From positions 209,439,825-209,503,824 of the forward strand of contig CM037876.1 in assembly GCA_021292165.1 (NCBI GenBank): a stretch of 64,000 nt of DNA, in the 5' to 3' direction. Below the pieces are notes generated by a model. It saw only the letters and a program-made list of their open reading frames with translations, was not told the origin of the DNA and ran no database searches. Positions within the stretch are counted from its first letter, which is position 1. Each line of letters starts with the position of its first letter. This document shows, piece by piece, positions 11,993-25,100 of the stretch. The DNA comes from Shinisaurus crocodilurus (Eukaryota; Chordata; Lepidosauria; Squamata; Shinisauridae). Made by a program: the position numbers and the translations under genes.

Positions 11993-12123
11993 CAAGAGGG
12001 TGAAACAATGTTTGTCTGATTAAACACAATAAGCTTAAGCAACATATCCAATTCTGTCCTTCTGTCACAATTCCAACTTGACTTGTGGAACTTATAATTT
12101 TTCCTAAAACAAGAGTTGCTACT

Positions 12124-12542
12124 TATGTATAAGAGGTTTAAAGATGTTCTTAAGGCTAATCTAAAAAAAAATGCAATATAAACATCAAAAACTGGGAAGC
12201 TCTGGCCCATGAACGATCTAACTGGAGGATGGCCTTTCACAAAGGTTCTATGGACTTTGAAGAAGCCCGAGTGCAAGGCGAAAGGGAGAAACGTGCTACG
12301 TGAAAAGCACGTCAAATGAATCCTTTACAGGACCATCTTCCATCTGGTAACCTGTGTCCTCACTGTGGGAAGCTGTGTGGATCTAGAACACAGCCTCCAC
12401 AGTCACTTACGGACCCATCGCTAGAGTCTACACAATTTTCTTTAGAATTTTCCTCCTTTTAAAATCTCCTTTTTGTAAATTTTCTTTTTATCCTGGAAGA
12501 CAATCTTACTCGGTCACGAGTGATCGCCTGACTGACTGACTG
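12124..12542 (+). mobile_element. LINE with C2H2 finger, copy C (3' end only)
   Basis: Homology to 10053-10466 starts at ATAAGAGGTTTAAAGATG and ends in the (TGAC)n tail. One extra A in the AAAAAAAA run and other small changes break the frame. Confidence 0.83.
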
Positions 12543-12916
12543 CAAGCATGAAAACCAAGTTCTTATGCCATGCAGATGAAATGGGGCGCGTGTGCAGGAT
12601 AATTTCCCAGTGGATTGTGTCACTACAGGCCAGTCAGTTATGACATATATCTGGCATTCCACAAAGACCTCCACACTTCCTTGTTGGCATTACATGACCC
12701 CGTGCTCTCAACTCTTTAATCAGGCTGCTGGTATTTCTGTATCAGACATCTTAAGATTATGAATTAGGTCATGAGGGGATGAGAAAAAGAATTGGGATCA
12801 TAAGATTAATTGCTTCTCTTGCTATTTTACCCTTTTGAGGGGAAAAGTATGAGACAGAGGGGAAGAGACTCTACTTATGGATTTAAATAGTTTGTCTCTG
12901 CATTGTTATAACATAT

Positions 12917-13691
12917 TGTGAAGAAAAGCAGGCAGAGTCTGGGTGTCCTTCTCCACCACACACATGTAAACAAGTGTAATCCCAGCTGGAGGCTGGGAAC
13001 CTCATGCAAGTGTACATAGTTCCTCTGATGGCTCTGGGCCTCAGAATCTCCTGCAAATGTGCTACATAATTTTCTCTGATGGCTCTGTGCCTACTCAGAG
13101 TCTCCCATGTATTCACATGCAAATGTTTCCCAAGCACTCTAGTCATGGTCAGGAGTTCACCCCTCTGACACCTAGGAGCCACCCCTCCCCTGCCTAGCCC
13201 CTGATTGGCCAAGGACAGCCGGGCTACTGAAAGGAGGGGCAGGGGGGAATCAGTACTGCCAGCCGTGGCTTTTGGGTTTTGTTGTCTGGACGCAAAGGAG
13301 CGCGGAGTAGGGCTTTTGCTGAGGCAGGCCCTAAGAAGACCAACCCCCCAGGCAAAGAGTAAGTGCCTGGGTGTTTGCCTGGGTGTTTATATAGTAAAGG
13401 AACTAGTTTTGTTGTTTTGTAGCTCTACTTGTGTATACCAAAGTGTCCTCCCACCTTTTCCCCCTTCCCTAATTCCCCACCTTTTATTGTAATCAGTTTA
13501 CCTTAAATAAACTTTCCTGGTTCTACCCCACACGGTGTGTGTAGTTCCTCTGTGGTTCAGTGCTAAATTCAGTGTATAGACCAAGGGCAAAGCCCTGAGA
13601 GAATCAGTGTCAAGACAGCAGTGCCAAGGCTGACAGTTTGGCACCTTCTATCTCTCGTCTTGAGATAAAGGACCGGTTGCAGTCCTTCACA
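12917..13691 (+). mobile_element. Solo LTR (775 bp), TSD CATAT
   Basis: It begins TGTGAAG and ends CTTCACA (TG...CA with 7-bp inverted ends), flanked by CATAT at 12912-12916 and 13692-13696. Inside are an ATGCAAAT octamer (13110), a CCAAT box in reverse (GATTGGCC, 13202), a TATATAG near 13388 and an AATAAA near 13505. It is homologous to 20126-21054. No internal retroviral sequence adjoins, so it is a recombined solo LTR. Confidence 0.82.
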
Positions 13692-13696
13692 CATAT

Positions 13697-15409
13697 ATAT
13701 CCTTAATATCTCTTAATATATTTTTACAGTATCTTGGAAGCTATGTTCAGATCAATGAAGAAATGGAGTGAAAGTCCATTTTATGCACACACAAAAATAA
13801 ATGTCTGAGATGTGATATTCTACACAGCTGTGTCTCTATGCGTAGCAAGTCTTGGATTTGTCCATATGCACACTTCCACATTTAGCATATGTTGCGTGCC
13901 CTGATGCTTGCATGTGCATGTGTACATTTATTTATTTTTAATTATTACATTCTTCTGCCTTTTTTAGTGGATGGATCTTGTGGGTAGAAATACTCGTGTA
14001 TGGACATATGTAGGTATTGGGTCACACCCTTTATGTGCATGGGAGCACATGACCCTGAGACTTGCTTCTGTGCCCCTGGCCCTGTGGATAAAGAACCTAC
14101 AATGTACATATAGAACTTGTTTACTCAGATGTTAAGTTCCACTGAGTTTAGTGGGACTTACTCCCAGGTAAGTGTCTGCAGAATTGCAGACTTCTGCAAA
14201 TTTAATAGGACTTACCATACTTATGAATAAAAATGCTTAGGATTACTCTGCATGCTTATTGTATAATTGATTACATGCTTATTGTTCAATTATGAACAGT
14301 AATTAAAGGACTAAAAATAGCATAATTTCATCGGGGGGGTATAATTTATTGCTACTGTAAGGCTGTGTCTGTGGATCAAACTATGTAATCTGCAAAATGC
14401 ATGAATGCCTCTCCCACTGCTAACGTTCTGATGTATCTTGAAGAAGCAGGAAGAGGTTTACATAGTACATCCCAAAGCTGAATTGATGTGGTATATGGAG
14501 GTACTGTGTGCTAACTCTATTTGATAAAAGCCTCAGCACAGCTGTATATGTGTGATGCCAGCACACAACCAGCCTGAGATTATGTAAGAACATAAAATTT
14601 GTAATAGATTCTCTGAGTTGGTGGAACAGTGGCCAATGTTGAAATGGCCTACTAATCTGAGTGGACGGAGTGTTACAATCATCACCTTATAAAGCAGGCT
14701 CACTTGTGAATATCAACTATTCCAAAATCTTGCTGCCAGGCTTAGAACCCTTGCCATAGGGTGGGTGGGTGAGGAGACTGCTTTGGGAAATTGGTTTTGG
14801 GTGGAGGGGAAAGGCCTGATCCTGCTGGCTTCAGCGCACAGGAGGATGGTCTCTTCCCTTCCCTTTTGTGAGCCTGCGCAGGGCAGGAAAAGCTTCCCGC
14901 CCCCTTTAAAAAAAATCTTGCTGTTTCACAGCAAAAATAACCAAAATAAACAGCCCTTTCTCTTAAAGGGCCATTTCCCCTGCGTGTTCAAGCCAACACC
15001 CAGTTCTACAGAGTTAGCTGTGGGATGGCAAACCGGGATGACTGCAGTACATTTAACGAGAGTGTGCCCTGTGAGTAGTGACTGCAGAGGTGAATATTGC
15101 AGTACCATTCTGTTAACTTGACGATATACAATGTAATGTAGATCTGGCCCAGGTTTCCCTGATCTAAGGACAACACTCTGTCCACTACCGCATACTGCCT
15201 GCTTCAGTCTAGCAAAAACATTAGTACTTTCTCGGGCAACTCCTCACATGGCTCCCTGAGGGCATGTCCACACACCAGCTTTCTATGACAGTGATTTAGG
15301 GCATTTCAAGATGTCCCAATGACTGTACTGCCAGACTAGGGAATGAACAGGAAATATCTCAAAGAAGAAGTATCTGTTATCATGGGAGCTTGGAGGTACT
15401 GTAACTGAA
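13697..15409. other. Mostly unique-looking DNA
   Basis: Apart from the 80-bp repeat at 14115-14200, nothing is recognised. Confidence 0.4.
14115..14200 (+). repeat. Dispersed palindromic 80-bp repeat with splice-donor consensus
   Basis: TTACTCAGATGTTAAGTTCC...CTCCCAGGTAAGTGTCTGC. CAGGTAAGT lies at 14165-14173. Confidence 0.78.
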
Positions 15410-15590
15410 CATAAAAAGAGCCTTGTTGCATCAGAACAAAGTCCCATCTAGTCCAGCATCCTGTTTCCTGTACTGCCCAATCAGATGCCTGTAGGAAGCC
15501 CACATGCAGGACATGAGCGCAATAGCACCCTCACACAGTTGTCCCCCAGCAACTGCCTCTGATCCAGGAGGTAGCATATAGTAGGGGTGT
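15410..15590 (-). mobile_element. CR1 LINE 3' end, minus strand
   Basis: AACATAAAAAGAGCCTTGTT, CCCATCTAGTCCAGCATCCT and GTCCCCCAGCAACTGCCTCT are the reverse complement of the CR1 3' terminus. Confidence 0.78.
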
Positions 15591-18034
15591 ATTCAGATTC
15601 AGTTGAATCCCAAACAGAATTGGGCTGATTCAGAAAATGTCCAAATCGAAATAGGGCACCTCCAAAGCGGATTGAATCTGAATTGGAATCCACGCACAAA
15701 GCTTTGTTAGAGATTCTGAACGACCCAGACTGTGCGTCTGCAAAAATCAATACATTTCTCCCCAAACTCTCCACAGAAGGAAAAACATTAGGGTGGGGAG
15801 AGGCAGAGAGGGGGTGTAGTTTTGTGACTGCCGGCGCTGGTTTCTAATCACAGTGGATGGGCAAGTCCTTCTGTTTTTTTTAATTGATGGTCTTAATGTT
15901 TTTAGCAATACATGCCTCCTGCATGCAAACATACCCAAATATTATAAAGATGTCCTAAGCTTGCAGTAATTTCTTCATCCAAAATAAACCAAACCCGGAT
16001 AGCCACTGCCCCTGGAACTTCATGGGGAAATGAGCCATGTGCAACAATACTTTGGTACATTGAAATTACTCTTTATTATAGCAGTGCTGAAGTTAAAATT
16101 CTCACCATGCCTACCTATCCCAATCTGTCTGTTATCGCTATGGATTACAGATGGGGGTGGTGGTGGAATCCATCTCGGTTTCTGCTCAAGATCATTTCCC
16201 AAGTAATTCAAAATCATGATCCACAGGGATCATATTTTGAATAGAATTACATTGGGGCCCTATGCCACTTCTATGTTACCAAGTCTTCTTATAGATCAGC
16301 AGCTCAGAGTTTGCAGTGGGTTTTTTTTTTCTCTCGGACCCTAAACCTGTGAAAACAGAAGTAGATCTTTAGAGATGCTCTCTCCCTGTCTCCCATCCTA
16401 TGAAAAATGTATACAGTCACCACCATGTCTACTCCCCTTCTCCTTGTGTCTATCCAGGGAAGCTATATTACCAATATCTCCCTAAATCCATGTCAGCCAG
16501 GCAAAGATTTTTCTTGCAACAGCTCATGTTGCACAATTTGAAAATGTCCAAGTTGGGAAGCATAAATCAAAACTGGATAGTCTTGGGCACTATTGTAAAA
16601 TTAAGAATGTTCTAATTTAAAAATAAGCTTTTGAGGCAAACTAGTCAGCTGTAGTTAAAATAATGTGTGCAGGCACTGACAAGCTTCCTCTCAGTGGTAG
16701 AGAAATTCTAAATATTCTCTTTGGCATTTTCTGTTCCTGCACAGGGTCTGTAGAGGCTACTAAAAATGCTCTTGTCCTTTTGTAATACCTGTTACATTTT
16801 AGTACTTACCTACTCTAACATAGTGTGCCAAAGAATCTAATAAGGATCAAATGGAAAATCACTCATCTAGCTTCTCTTGAGAACGAAGTCCAATTTAAAA
16901 ATTCTTCTACTTCATGTGTGTCACACTTCTTTGTGAGCCCAGGAAATATTTTCTAAAACAGATACGAAATTCCCAATAGTTTTATCTCTGCTTTCAATCT
17001 CACTGATGTCCCCAGAGCACACACACCCCTCTTGCAATAACCCACAAATGTCCCAGATTTTCCAGGTATTAACCAGTTGAATCTGAAGCCGAAGATCTGG
17101 CCTAGTTTCAATAACACATTGCATTTTTATACAGTGCTTTTTATCTGTGACTTTCAGTGTATTATGCGAGAGCAGCCTAAGTAAGATAAGTAAGAGAGAT
17201 AGAGGTAGCATTTATTTCAGCTGCTGCGGCGTTAGGAGTAGCTGGAATTAAAGTGCACAGAGCAAAAGGGAAAATGCAATAGGGCAGATGCAGCTGAGGA
17301 GAATGAAATGATCTTTCATTTGACTTTGCCGCTGATAGTTGTAATCAGCAGTCATGATAGGGTTGCTTCCAGATGAAGTGTTTATTGTACAATTGACCTG
17401 TCTCATTCACATAATTTTACAGGGGGTCTAGATGATGTCATCTTCAATTTGTAACCCTCCTGTGTTTTTCCACTGCTTCTTCAGTCTTTTTTTCTTGCCT
17501 GAAAAAAAAAAAATCTGTTAAGGAGGGAAAGGTGGAATAGCTGCACAATGCCTTTTAATTGGTAGCGCTAGGAGCCCTCTATCTGGAAGCACCCTAGGAT
17601 TTCTTTTGAGATACATGAAATCTTCAGTAAAGCAAAACCCATGCAGGACAATTGGTTCAAGCTGCTTAGGGCATTGCAACATGAACATTAGAATTATGAA
17701 ATCAAGCCACCATGTTGGATGCATATGCCTCTCTGTACCCATCAGAATGGGGCGCTCTCTTCTCATGTCATATTGATACACCTCTCTGTGTCCAAATATG
17801 GGTAGTGACAACATCCCAAGGGAGGGAGTAAAGACACACCGGGATTTCTTGATTCAGCCATGCTATATCTGACAAGCATGGGAGACTCCCACCAGTATAC
17901 TGCCTAGAAAGCATGTTCATATACCTAGGACCAACTGGGCAAAGGGGTCAGCAGGATGCTAGGAGGCAGTATTAACTGACTTATCCCATAAGAAGGATGC
18001 CTATCTATGTTCTGGGAGCTAGCTGAGAAATATG
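15591..18034. other. Mostly unique-looking DNA
   Basis: Near 15590-15720 there is a degenerate inverted GATTCAG/CTGAATC-rich sequence that may be an old MITE. Otherwise no gene or repeat is supported. Confidence 0.35.
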
Positions 18035-18658
18035 TATGTGTATGTCTAGTTTAACATTGCAGAGTTGGACAAAGTGAAAAAAAGGGCAACTAAAATGATC
18101 AAGGGGCTGGAGCAACTCCCCTATGAGGAAACGTTACAACATCGGGGACTGTTTAACTTAGAAAAAAGGGTGAGTAAGGGGAGACAGGATAGAGGTATAC
18201 AAAATTATGCATGGTGTGGAGAAAGTGGATAGGGAGACATTTTTCTCCCTCCCTCATAATACTATAACCTGGGGTCATCCTATGAAGCTGATTAGTGGGA
18301 GATTCAGGACAGATAAAACAAAGTACTTCTTCACACAGCACATAGTTAAACTATGGAACTCTCTTCCACAAGATGTAGTGATGGCCAACAATTTGGATAG
18401 CTTTAAAAGGGGATCGGGCAAATTCATGGAGGAGAAGGTTATCAATGGCTACTAGTCCTGATGGCTACATGCAACCTCCAGTATCGGAGGCAGTATGCCT
18501 ATGTACACCAGTTGCTGGAAAACATGGGTGGGAGGGTGCTGTTGCACTCATGTTCTGCTTGTTTCCTGTGGGCAGCTGGTTGGCCACTGTGTGAACAGAA
18601 TGCTGGACTAGCTGGATCCTTGGTCAGATCCAGCATGGCTCTTTTTATGTTCTTCTCA
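18035..18658 (+). mobile_element. CR1 LINE 3' end (about 620 bp)
   Basis: Start region ACTAAAATGATCAAGGGGCT, middle CTATGGAACTCTCTTCC, then GATAGCTTTAAAAGGGG and the end CCAGCATGGCTCTTTTTATG. This is the typical reptile CR1 3' part. Residual coding around 18207-18455 is the end of ORF2-like/3' sequence and not a gene. Confidence 0.85.
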
Positions 18659-19094
18659 CAGTGTGCCAGGAGTATGGAAATAATGCCATTTTTTTGCAAC
18701 CTCAAAAGCACATTTTTAAAAGTAGGTGTCAGAAAACTTCTGATAGCCGGACATTACAAAAACGTAAGCTTTTTGGCATCACTTCATTTTACTCTAAGAC
18801 CCCCTGTCCCATTTATGTATCAAACAGAGCAGGGCTGACAAGCCAAGTTGGGGCATGGTAGGAGATCTCCTAATTACTGGAATAATGGAGCTTTGCCTGA
18901 TCTCCTGACGTTGAACCATCTGTTCCTTTATATCACATTCCACACGCATTCTACCAGGCATCCGGTACACATAGTGAGAAAACTGGTGCTCTTTCTATCA
19001 AATTGACACAATAGGTATCACTATCGTTTCAAGCTCCCCAGTTCTGTCAGCAGCAGGAAGTCCCACAGCCAGTATAGGGCCAGTTTTCTTAGAA

Positions 19095-19230
19095 CAGCCT
19101 TGTCCAACTTGGTGCCCTCCAGATGTTTTGAACTACAACTCCCTGCATTCCTGATCATTGGCCATGTTGGCCGGGGCTGATGGGAGCTGAAGTCCAAAAC
19201 ATCTGGAGGGCACCAGGTTGGGGAAGGCTG
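19095..19230. mobile_element. Palindromic hAT-type MITE (136 bp)
   Basis: The left arm CAGCCTTGTCCAACTTGG...CCCTCCAGATGTTTTG is mirrored by CAAAACATCTGGAGGG... to AAGGCTG. The central ACTACAACTCCC module is widespread in reptile genomes. Confidence 0.82.
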
Positions 19231-19306
19231 CCTTATTAAGAAAGGTACTCGAGATTTGTAATATCGGTCAGCCAAACTAGACATGATATTAACTACAGAG
19301 GGAGTT

Positions 19307-19328
19307 TCTCTCTCTCTCTCTCTCTCTG
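19307..19328. repeat. (CT)n microsatellite
   Basis: About ten CT units. Confidence 0.93.
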
Positions 19329-19654
19329 CCACAGATGGTTCCAACAAAAATGGCCTCTCCAAAGCTACTACTTGCATTTCAAGGGAAGCGCCCACTGGTG
19401 CCAATGGAGGCATCCCTTAAATTCAAATATCAGCTTTGGAGAAGCAATTTTGTCAGGACTGTCTAGTTTGGCCCTGTTTTTTTACAAATACACAGGTAAA
19501 GAGGGCAGGAGCGCGCACAGTGCACAGATACACAGTGATAGTCTTTCAGAATCAACAGCATCAGTCCACTAAAAGCAATAGTATACCTTTATTAGCTGCT
19601 CAAGGTTGCTTCTTGCCAGCCAACTGTCTGGTCAAATTCAAACAGGTATATATT

Positions 19655-19902
19655 TCAGCACTTTTATCATTTATTTATTTAGTTATTATATTTCTACCCC
19701 ACCTTCCCTCCTTAGGTGCTCAAAGAAGAATACATAATTCTTCATCTGCCTCCTATTTTATCCTCACAACAGTCCTATGCGTTAGGCCAAGCTGAGAGGT
19801 GACTGGCCCAAGGTCACCCTAGTGAGCTTCGTGAATGAGTGGGGATTTGAACTTGGGTCTCCCCAGTCCAACACTCCAACCACTGTACCACACTGCCTCC
19901 TG
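19655..19902 (-). mobile_element. tRNA-derived SINE, diverged
   Basis: This is a minus-strand copy of the same family: A-box side CCACTGTACCACACTGCC, B-box region GGATTTGAACTTGG, and the TATTTATTTAGTTATTATAT tail at its left end. Confidence 0.8.
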
Positions 19903-20125
19903 ATCCCTGACAAACATGTGTGACCTGCATTCCTGGTTCCAGCAACTGATCATTAAATGAACACATTAAAATATCAAGCATACAAAGAGATGGCCATGTA
20001 AACGTTTTGCATAATATAACACCTTGGTTTAAAAAATATTATCAGCTCAGAACAAGGTAGTCTGGGCTGCAAATATTCAGATGATGCCACTTATTTAATG
20101 TTCTCTCATGCTAACATAACAGTTG

Positions 20126-20985
20126 TGTGGAGGAAGGGGGGGCTGGCTGACCCGCCCACCCTTTCCTACCCAAAGGACCCAAGACCCCCAGAGATCTCAA
20201 GGTACCAGATTGCCAGCCTCAGCTGTCTGCAATCCTACTTGAATCTCTGTTCAGGGACCTGCCCTTTGTCTGTAACCTGGATTTAGATACTGAACCAAGC
20301 AGAGCAATCCACAAACACCATGTAGGGTAAAACCAAGAAAGGTTTATTCTGGTAGCATTTTACAACAAAAGGTGGGAAATGAGAGAAGCACAAAATAGAG
20401 AGACACTTTGGTACAAAGTAAAGCTGCAAAATAACAAAACCTGATTCCTTAATATCTCCCAGGCACACAACTCTGTTACCTGGGGGTCAGTTCTCTTCCA
20501 GGGTTAGATCCAGCACAGCCTTGCTGCCCGGGAGGACTAATTCACCTACCCGAAGGTCCGAGATGGGTAGCCCTCCACAAGGCCTGTCTTTACCAGAGCC
20601 CTCATTCAGCTAATTTCACCAGGAGCTACCTGGGGTCGTATCCTGAGGCCACCCGAAGGCTTGGACCTCTGCCTGGCTTGCTGCCATTGCTCCACACGAC
20701 GAACAAAGACAAAGACCAAAACCCATGCGACGAACAAAGACAAAGACCAAAACCCACACGTTGGGAAATATACCTTTCCCCCCCCTCCTCTCCTCTCTGT
20801 AGCTCTGCTGCCTTTTAGCCAATCATGATGCACTTCACCTGGCCAGGCAGGGGAGGGAGACTCATGACTTATGACATTTGCATCTGAAAAGCCGTAGACA
20901 GGCGCCATGTCCCATCCGATACTTTATGCACATTTTGTCTCCTCCCAGCCCCCCAACTGGCCTTACTTGGTTTACACATGAGGAG

Positions 20986-21027
<42 letters not shown>

Positions 21028-21054
21028 GAACCCTCAAAGGCTCTTTCCTTCACA
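20126..21054 (-). mobile_element. Solo LTR (929 bp), same family, TSD CAACT
   Basis: On the minus strand it starts TGTGAAGGAAAG and ends CCTCCACA, with CAACT (AGTTG on plus) on both sides. It shares the octamer, ATTGGC, AATAAA and downstream segments with 12917-13691. It carries a (TG)n tract (20990-21024), and GACGAACAAAGACAAAGACC occurs twice in tandem near 20698-20750. Confidence 0.8.
20986..21024. repeat. (TG)n microsatellite
   Basis: About 16 TG units lie inside the solo LTR. Confidence 0.95.
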
Positions 21055-21639
21055 AGTTGCATTTAAGGTGGCACCACCACCACCACCCTGCCCCCATCTT
21101 GTGAATTGCCAATCTTTCTAGACAACTAAAGACCAAAGCTTTATATGAAAATATTCATTTGCAGGGTTGTGTATGCACTCCTCCATTGGTACATGGAAGC
21201 ATATACTAACTGATGAGATAGGGGCCTTTAGTAGCTGGGTTGCAGTTCATGAGATGGCAATTTGTGAACATTTGGCATGATCTGTGGGCATTAACAACAA
21301 GGAGAATATCTGACAAGTAACTGCTGTGGTACAGGACCCATGCTATCCGGCACACTACTTTCAGTTGGAATGAGTATACGTTAAAAATATTTATATTTTG
21401 ATTATAATATTATATTAATTATATTAATATTATATCTGATGAACCCTTCTTACCTCCATTCCCTGTTTCCTCTGCCTACTTCGTCAAGCCACCAGGCCTT
21501 CCTTCAGATTCCTCTTTCTCAGCCCATTCCTATTTTGCATCCTTTCTTCAATCTCCTTGCCTGTGGATTCCCTGATAAGCTTCTTTACATCTGGTCTGAG
21601 GATCTTTTCCTAGTCCTCAATCTATACCTGTGGCCTATA

Positions 21640-21912
21640 CCTGTATAAGGTCGTAGTGTTGGCCACCAATTTGAATGGCTTTAAAAGGGGATTAGGCAAA
21701 TTCATGTAGGATAAGGCTATTAATGGCTACTAGTCATGATGGCTATATATTATCTCCAGATCCAAAGGTAGTATGTCTTTGTATACCAGTTGCTGGGGAA
21801 CACAAGTGAGAGGGTGCTATTGCTCTCATGGCCTATTTGTGGACGTCCCACAGGCATCTGGTTGGCCACTGTGTGAACTAGATAGGCCTTTGGTCTTATC
21901 CACTAGACAATA
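21640..21912 (+). mobile_element. CR1 LINE 3' end, diverged
   Basis: TTGAATGGCTTTAAAAGGGG, TTAATGGCTACTAGTCATGA and GGTTGGCCACTGTGTGAAC align with 18390-18590. Confidence 0.8.
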
Positions 21913-22126
21913 AAAAGATCCACCTCTTCTTGTATCATAAGTCCAGACACACTGACAATTTCCACTTCCCTCACAGAGACTGGACTGCAAACACTAGTCA
22001 CCACAGCAGCTCAGTAAATCAGTATCACAGGCTTCACTGCTACAAGCATAATATATACAGCCTGCTCTTCTAAAATATCTGTGCCGGTCCTATGTAGTCT
22101 ATACCTATTGGCAACATGAGATTTTC

Positions 22127-25100
22127 CAGGGCCAGTCCTCCTAGGATAAATCGCACCCTGGGCAAGGAGTGCCTTTGGTGTCCCCACCCCATGGTCAGCT
22201 TAGCAGGGCCACCAAGAGGGTTTATGGGATCTGGTGCAGGTGTGATGCTGGGGGCCCTGCTGCTGCCCCCTATAAGGACTCATGCATAGCTGTACAAAGC
22301 TGGGGGCCACATGCGAGAATTATTGCATCCACAGACTAGATCTGTGAATTCTCGACTGCAGCTCCTCCTTGCTCTGGGATCAAGCAGAATAATATATGTG
22401 CTTCATTTCTTCTCCTGAGTATCTCCTCCAAATTCCAAACCCCTTCTAGCAGGGCTTCTTTCTGCTTCCTGGGGCTCAGTCTCACAGGTCTCCTGGTTGT
22501 GGCCTGCTGCTGGCCTTCTCCCCTACTCCCTCAGGAAAGATTCCTCCCTTAAGGCCTGGGCCTGGCCTCACACCACTCCTACACCTTTCCTTGTGGTAGC
22601 TGCCACAGAAAATTATTGTCTGGTGGCTCCTTGCCAGGAAATCTTAGGTGGCGTCCACTCACTCACTCACTCACTCCTTGAACCTTTCCCCCTGTGGCCC
22701 TTGAGTTCTTTCTGTGATAAGAACAAGCCACCTGCTCCACCACAGAATCCCTCCTTAAAGCCTCCCCGTTCCTTCTCTCCGTACAACAAACTCTGTAACT
22801 GGGGCTACTTGGCCTGGGCCAGTCATAAGCTTGCCTGACCAGTCTTATCTCTATTGCTGCCCAGACACAAAGAAAGATTTTACCTTACTGTGATTGGTTT
22901 AGACTCCTTTACAGTCTAAGCCCAGCTAATAAGCAGGTCCTTCCCTTCCAGCCTCCCAAAGATACATTTTACAGCCAGCTTAAGCCTCAGATTAACATCT
23001 CTTCTGTTTCATACACAACTACGTATGTACAATATTTACTTCATCATGGTCGGGGAGGGGTTCCATTATGTCACAATTACGTTGAGATTCAGTGTCATCA
23101 TACACTCTAATATACCATTTCCTCTTTTTATGAAAACTTTAAACAAAATACCAAGAATTCTGGTGAGCAATGTGGCAGGATCAAGGCAGGAGCCAATGGT
23201 ACACACAGGAACTGAGGCAGGGGACCCCTTGTTTTATTGGGGCCTGGGGCAAATTGCCCCAGTTCCCCCCTCCTCACACACCCCTGTGGGCAGCACTGCA
23301 GCTTTGCAGTCAGTGTTACCAAGTTGTATGGCTTGTGCAGGATTGCAAAACATAGCAGTGTAACAGGGCCTGCTTCTCCCAGGCTTTTCCCGAGAAATGT
23401 GTATGAAAAGGGACCAGAGCAAGCTACCTCTTATTTGCTGTGCTTTCATTGCACTCCTGCTCCAGTTCTAGGATCCCAGTGAAGTCTCCGTCATGTGGTG
23501 TGGGTGGCTCTCAAAAGAAGACTTTCATGGAGTTGTAGGGCAATATTCTTTATTATGTTCAACACACGCACAACATGACTCCTGGTGCAAGCTGTCCCTG
23601 AGCTCCAACATTCCCTCCTTGGCTAGGAGAAGTAGGCCCTCTGCTGGAGTGGTATAACTAGTCTTAAAGGGAAAGTATCACCATATACTACAGTCTCCCA
23701 GGCTGCAGCTTCTTTTTCAGTCTTCTTCCCTTGCTGCTTTTTTTAAACTTTGAAAATCACCATTGCTCCAAAATATAGAGCTGTAGTAACCTCATGTCTA
23801 AGCCTAGCAACTGCCTTATGCCAACCAGTTTTGTAGCACAAGTGAGGCCGATACCACCATACCACCTACCATGGTGCAGTATATATGTGTCTTGACTGGG
23901 GTATTTGTGATCTGGTAGTTTCAGATGCAGCCTCATCATCAAAGGAATCTCTTACATTTTGGTGTGTTACCGCACATCTTTGTGCTATTCTCTGCCTCTG
24001 TTCAATGGTGGCAGATACTAAAAGACAATGTGTCCAACCTCACCATGAAGCCACTAAGTGGCATTCACTGGTAAAGTTGCATAGATAGCGTGAAGCCTAT
24101 TCAGTATCAAACAAAAGAAGTTTATGATGCTCTGATGGAAGTAGCAGAGAGTTGCCTCAAACAGATGCAGGTGTTCACCATGAAGCACAGTGCCTAGCAG
24201 ACCAGTTGATGGACTTCAAGTTCTTGATATCAATCATAGTAGGGTACAACTATGGTTCCATGTGAATATTGCATGGAACCATAGTGACTATTGCAAGTAA
24301 GGCTATGCAATGCCTTACAATAGACATAGTAACTGCTACCTTCCCCATGAAGAAATGCGTGGAGTTCATTACATCATACAGGGAAAGCGGTTATGCAGAG
24401 GTGGTTATCAGAGTTAAAGAACTCACAGTAGCCCTGGATGCTGATGCCACTTTCAAGGAGCCCCCACATAAGCGCCACAAGAAGAGGCAGTTTGAATATG
24501 AGAGTCAGACTCATGATGAGGACTGCAATAGTCCAGAAGAAATCTTCAAATGGGAGTTTTTCTACACTCTTGTCAACACTGCTTGTGTTTCAATTGAAGA
24601 GCAATTGGAGCAGCTTGAATCTCACAGGAATACATGGGGGATTCTTGTACAACCTTGAAAAGCTACCAGAAGAGACACTTACCACCCACTGACTGTATGG
24701 ATCTACACAGAGCCCTCACCGATGGCAACCACTCTGGCATCAATGGTGCAGATCTTGTGTTGAGCTGGGCCATCTCCATCACATTCTACCTCCTGGAAAA
24801 GGCTCACCACGAGATGCCCTGCAGTGCTTCTATGATACCAAAATGACTGATGTCTTCCCAAACATCTGGGCAGTGCTCCGAATTGTCCTGACACTTCCAG
24901 TTATAGTTGCCAGTGGCGAGTGTAGCTTCTCAAAATTTAAGCTCATCAAAACGTACTTGCAAGCTACCATGGCAGATGAGAGGTTCACATCACTTGCTAT
25001 CCTATCCATCAAGAATGACATTGCTCAAAACCTTGATCTCTCAGCCACTGTGCTACAGTTTGCAAAAGCCAGAGCTCGAAAAGCTACATTCTGAGCAGTG

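Noticed and set aside
13636..13660. TGGCACCTT after CA at 13634-13635 as a retroviral primer-binding site
   Set aside because: TG...CA ends with exact 5-bp duplications at 12912 and 13692 place it inside the LTR. The sister LTR shows the same arrangement.
18207..18455. An 82-residue plus-strand frame that looks protein-like
   Set aside because: It is the CR1 3' region. Related nucleotide sequence recurs at 21640 and 33515 without keeping the frame.
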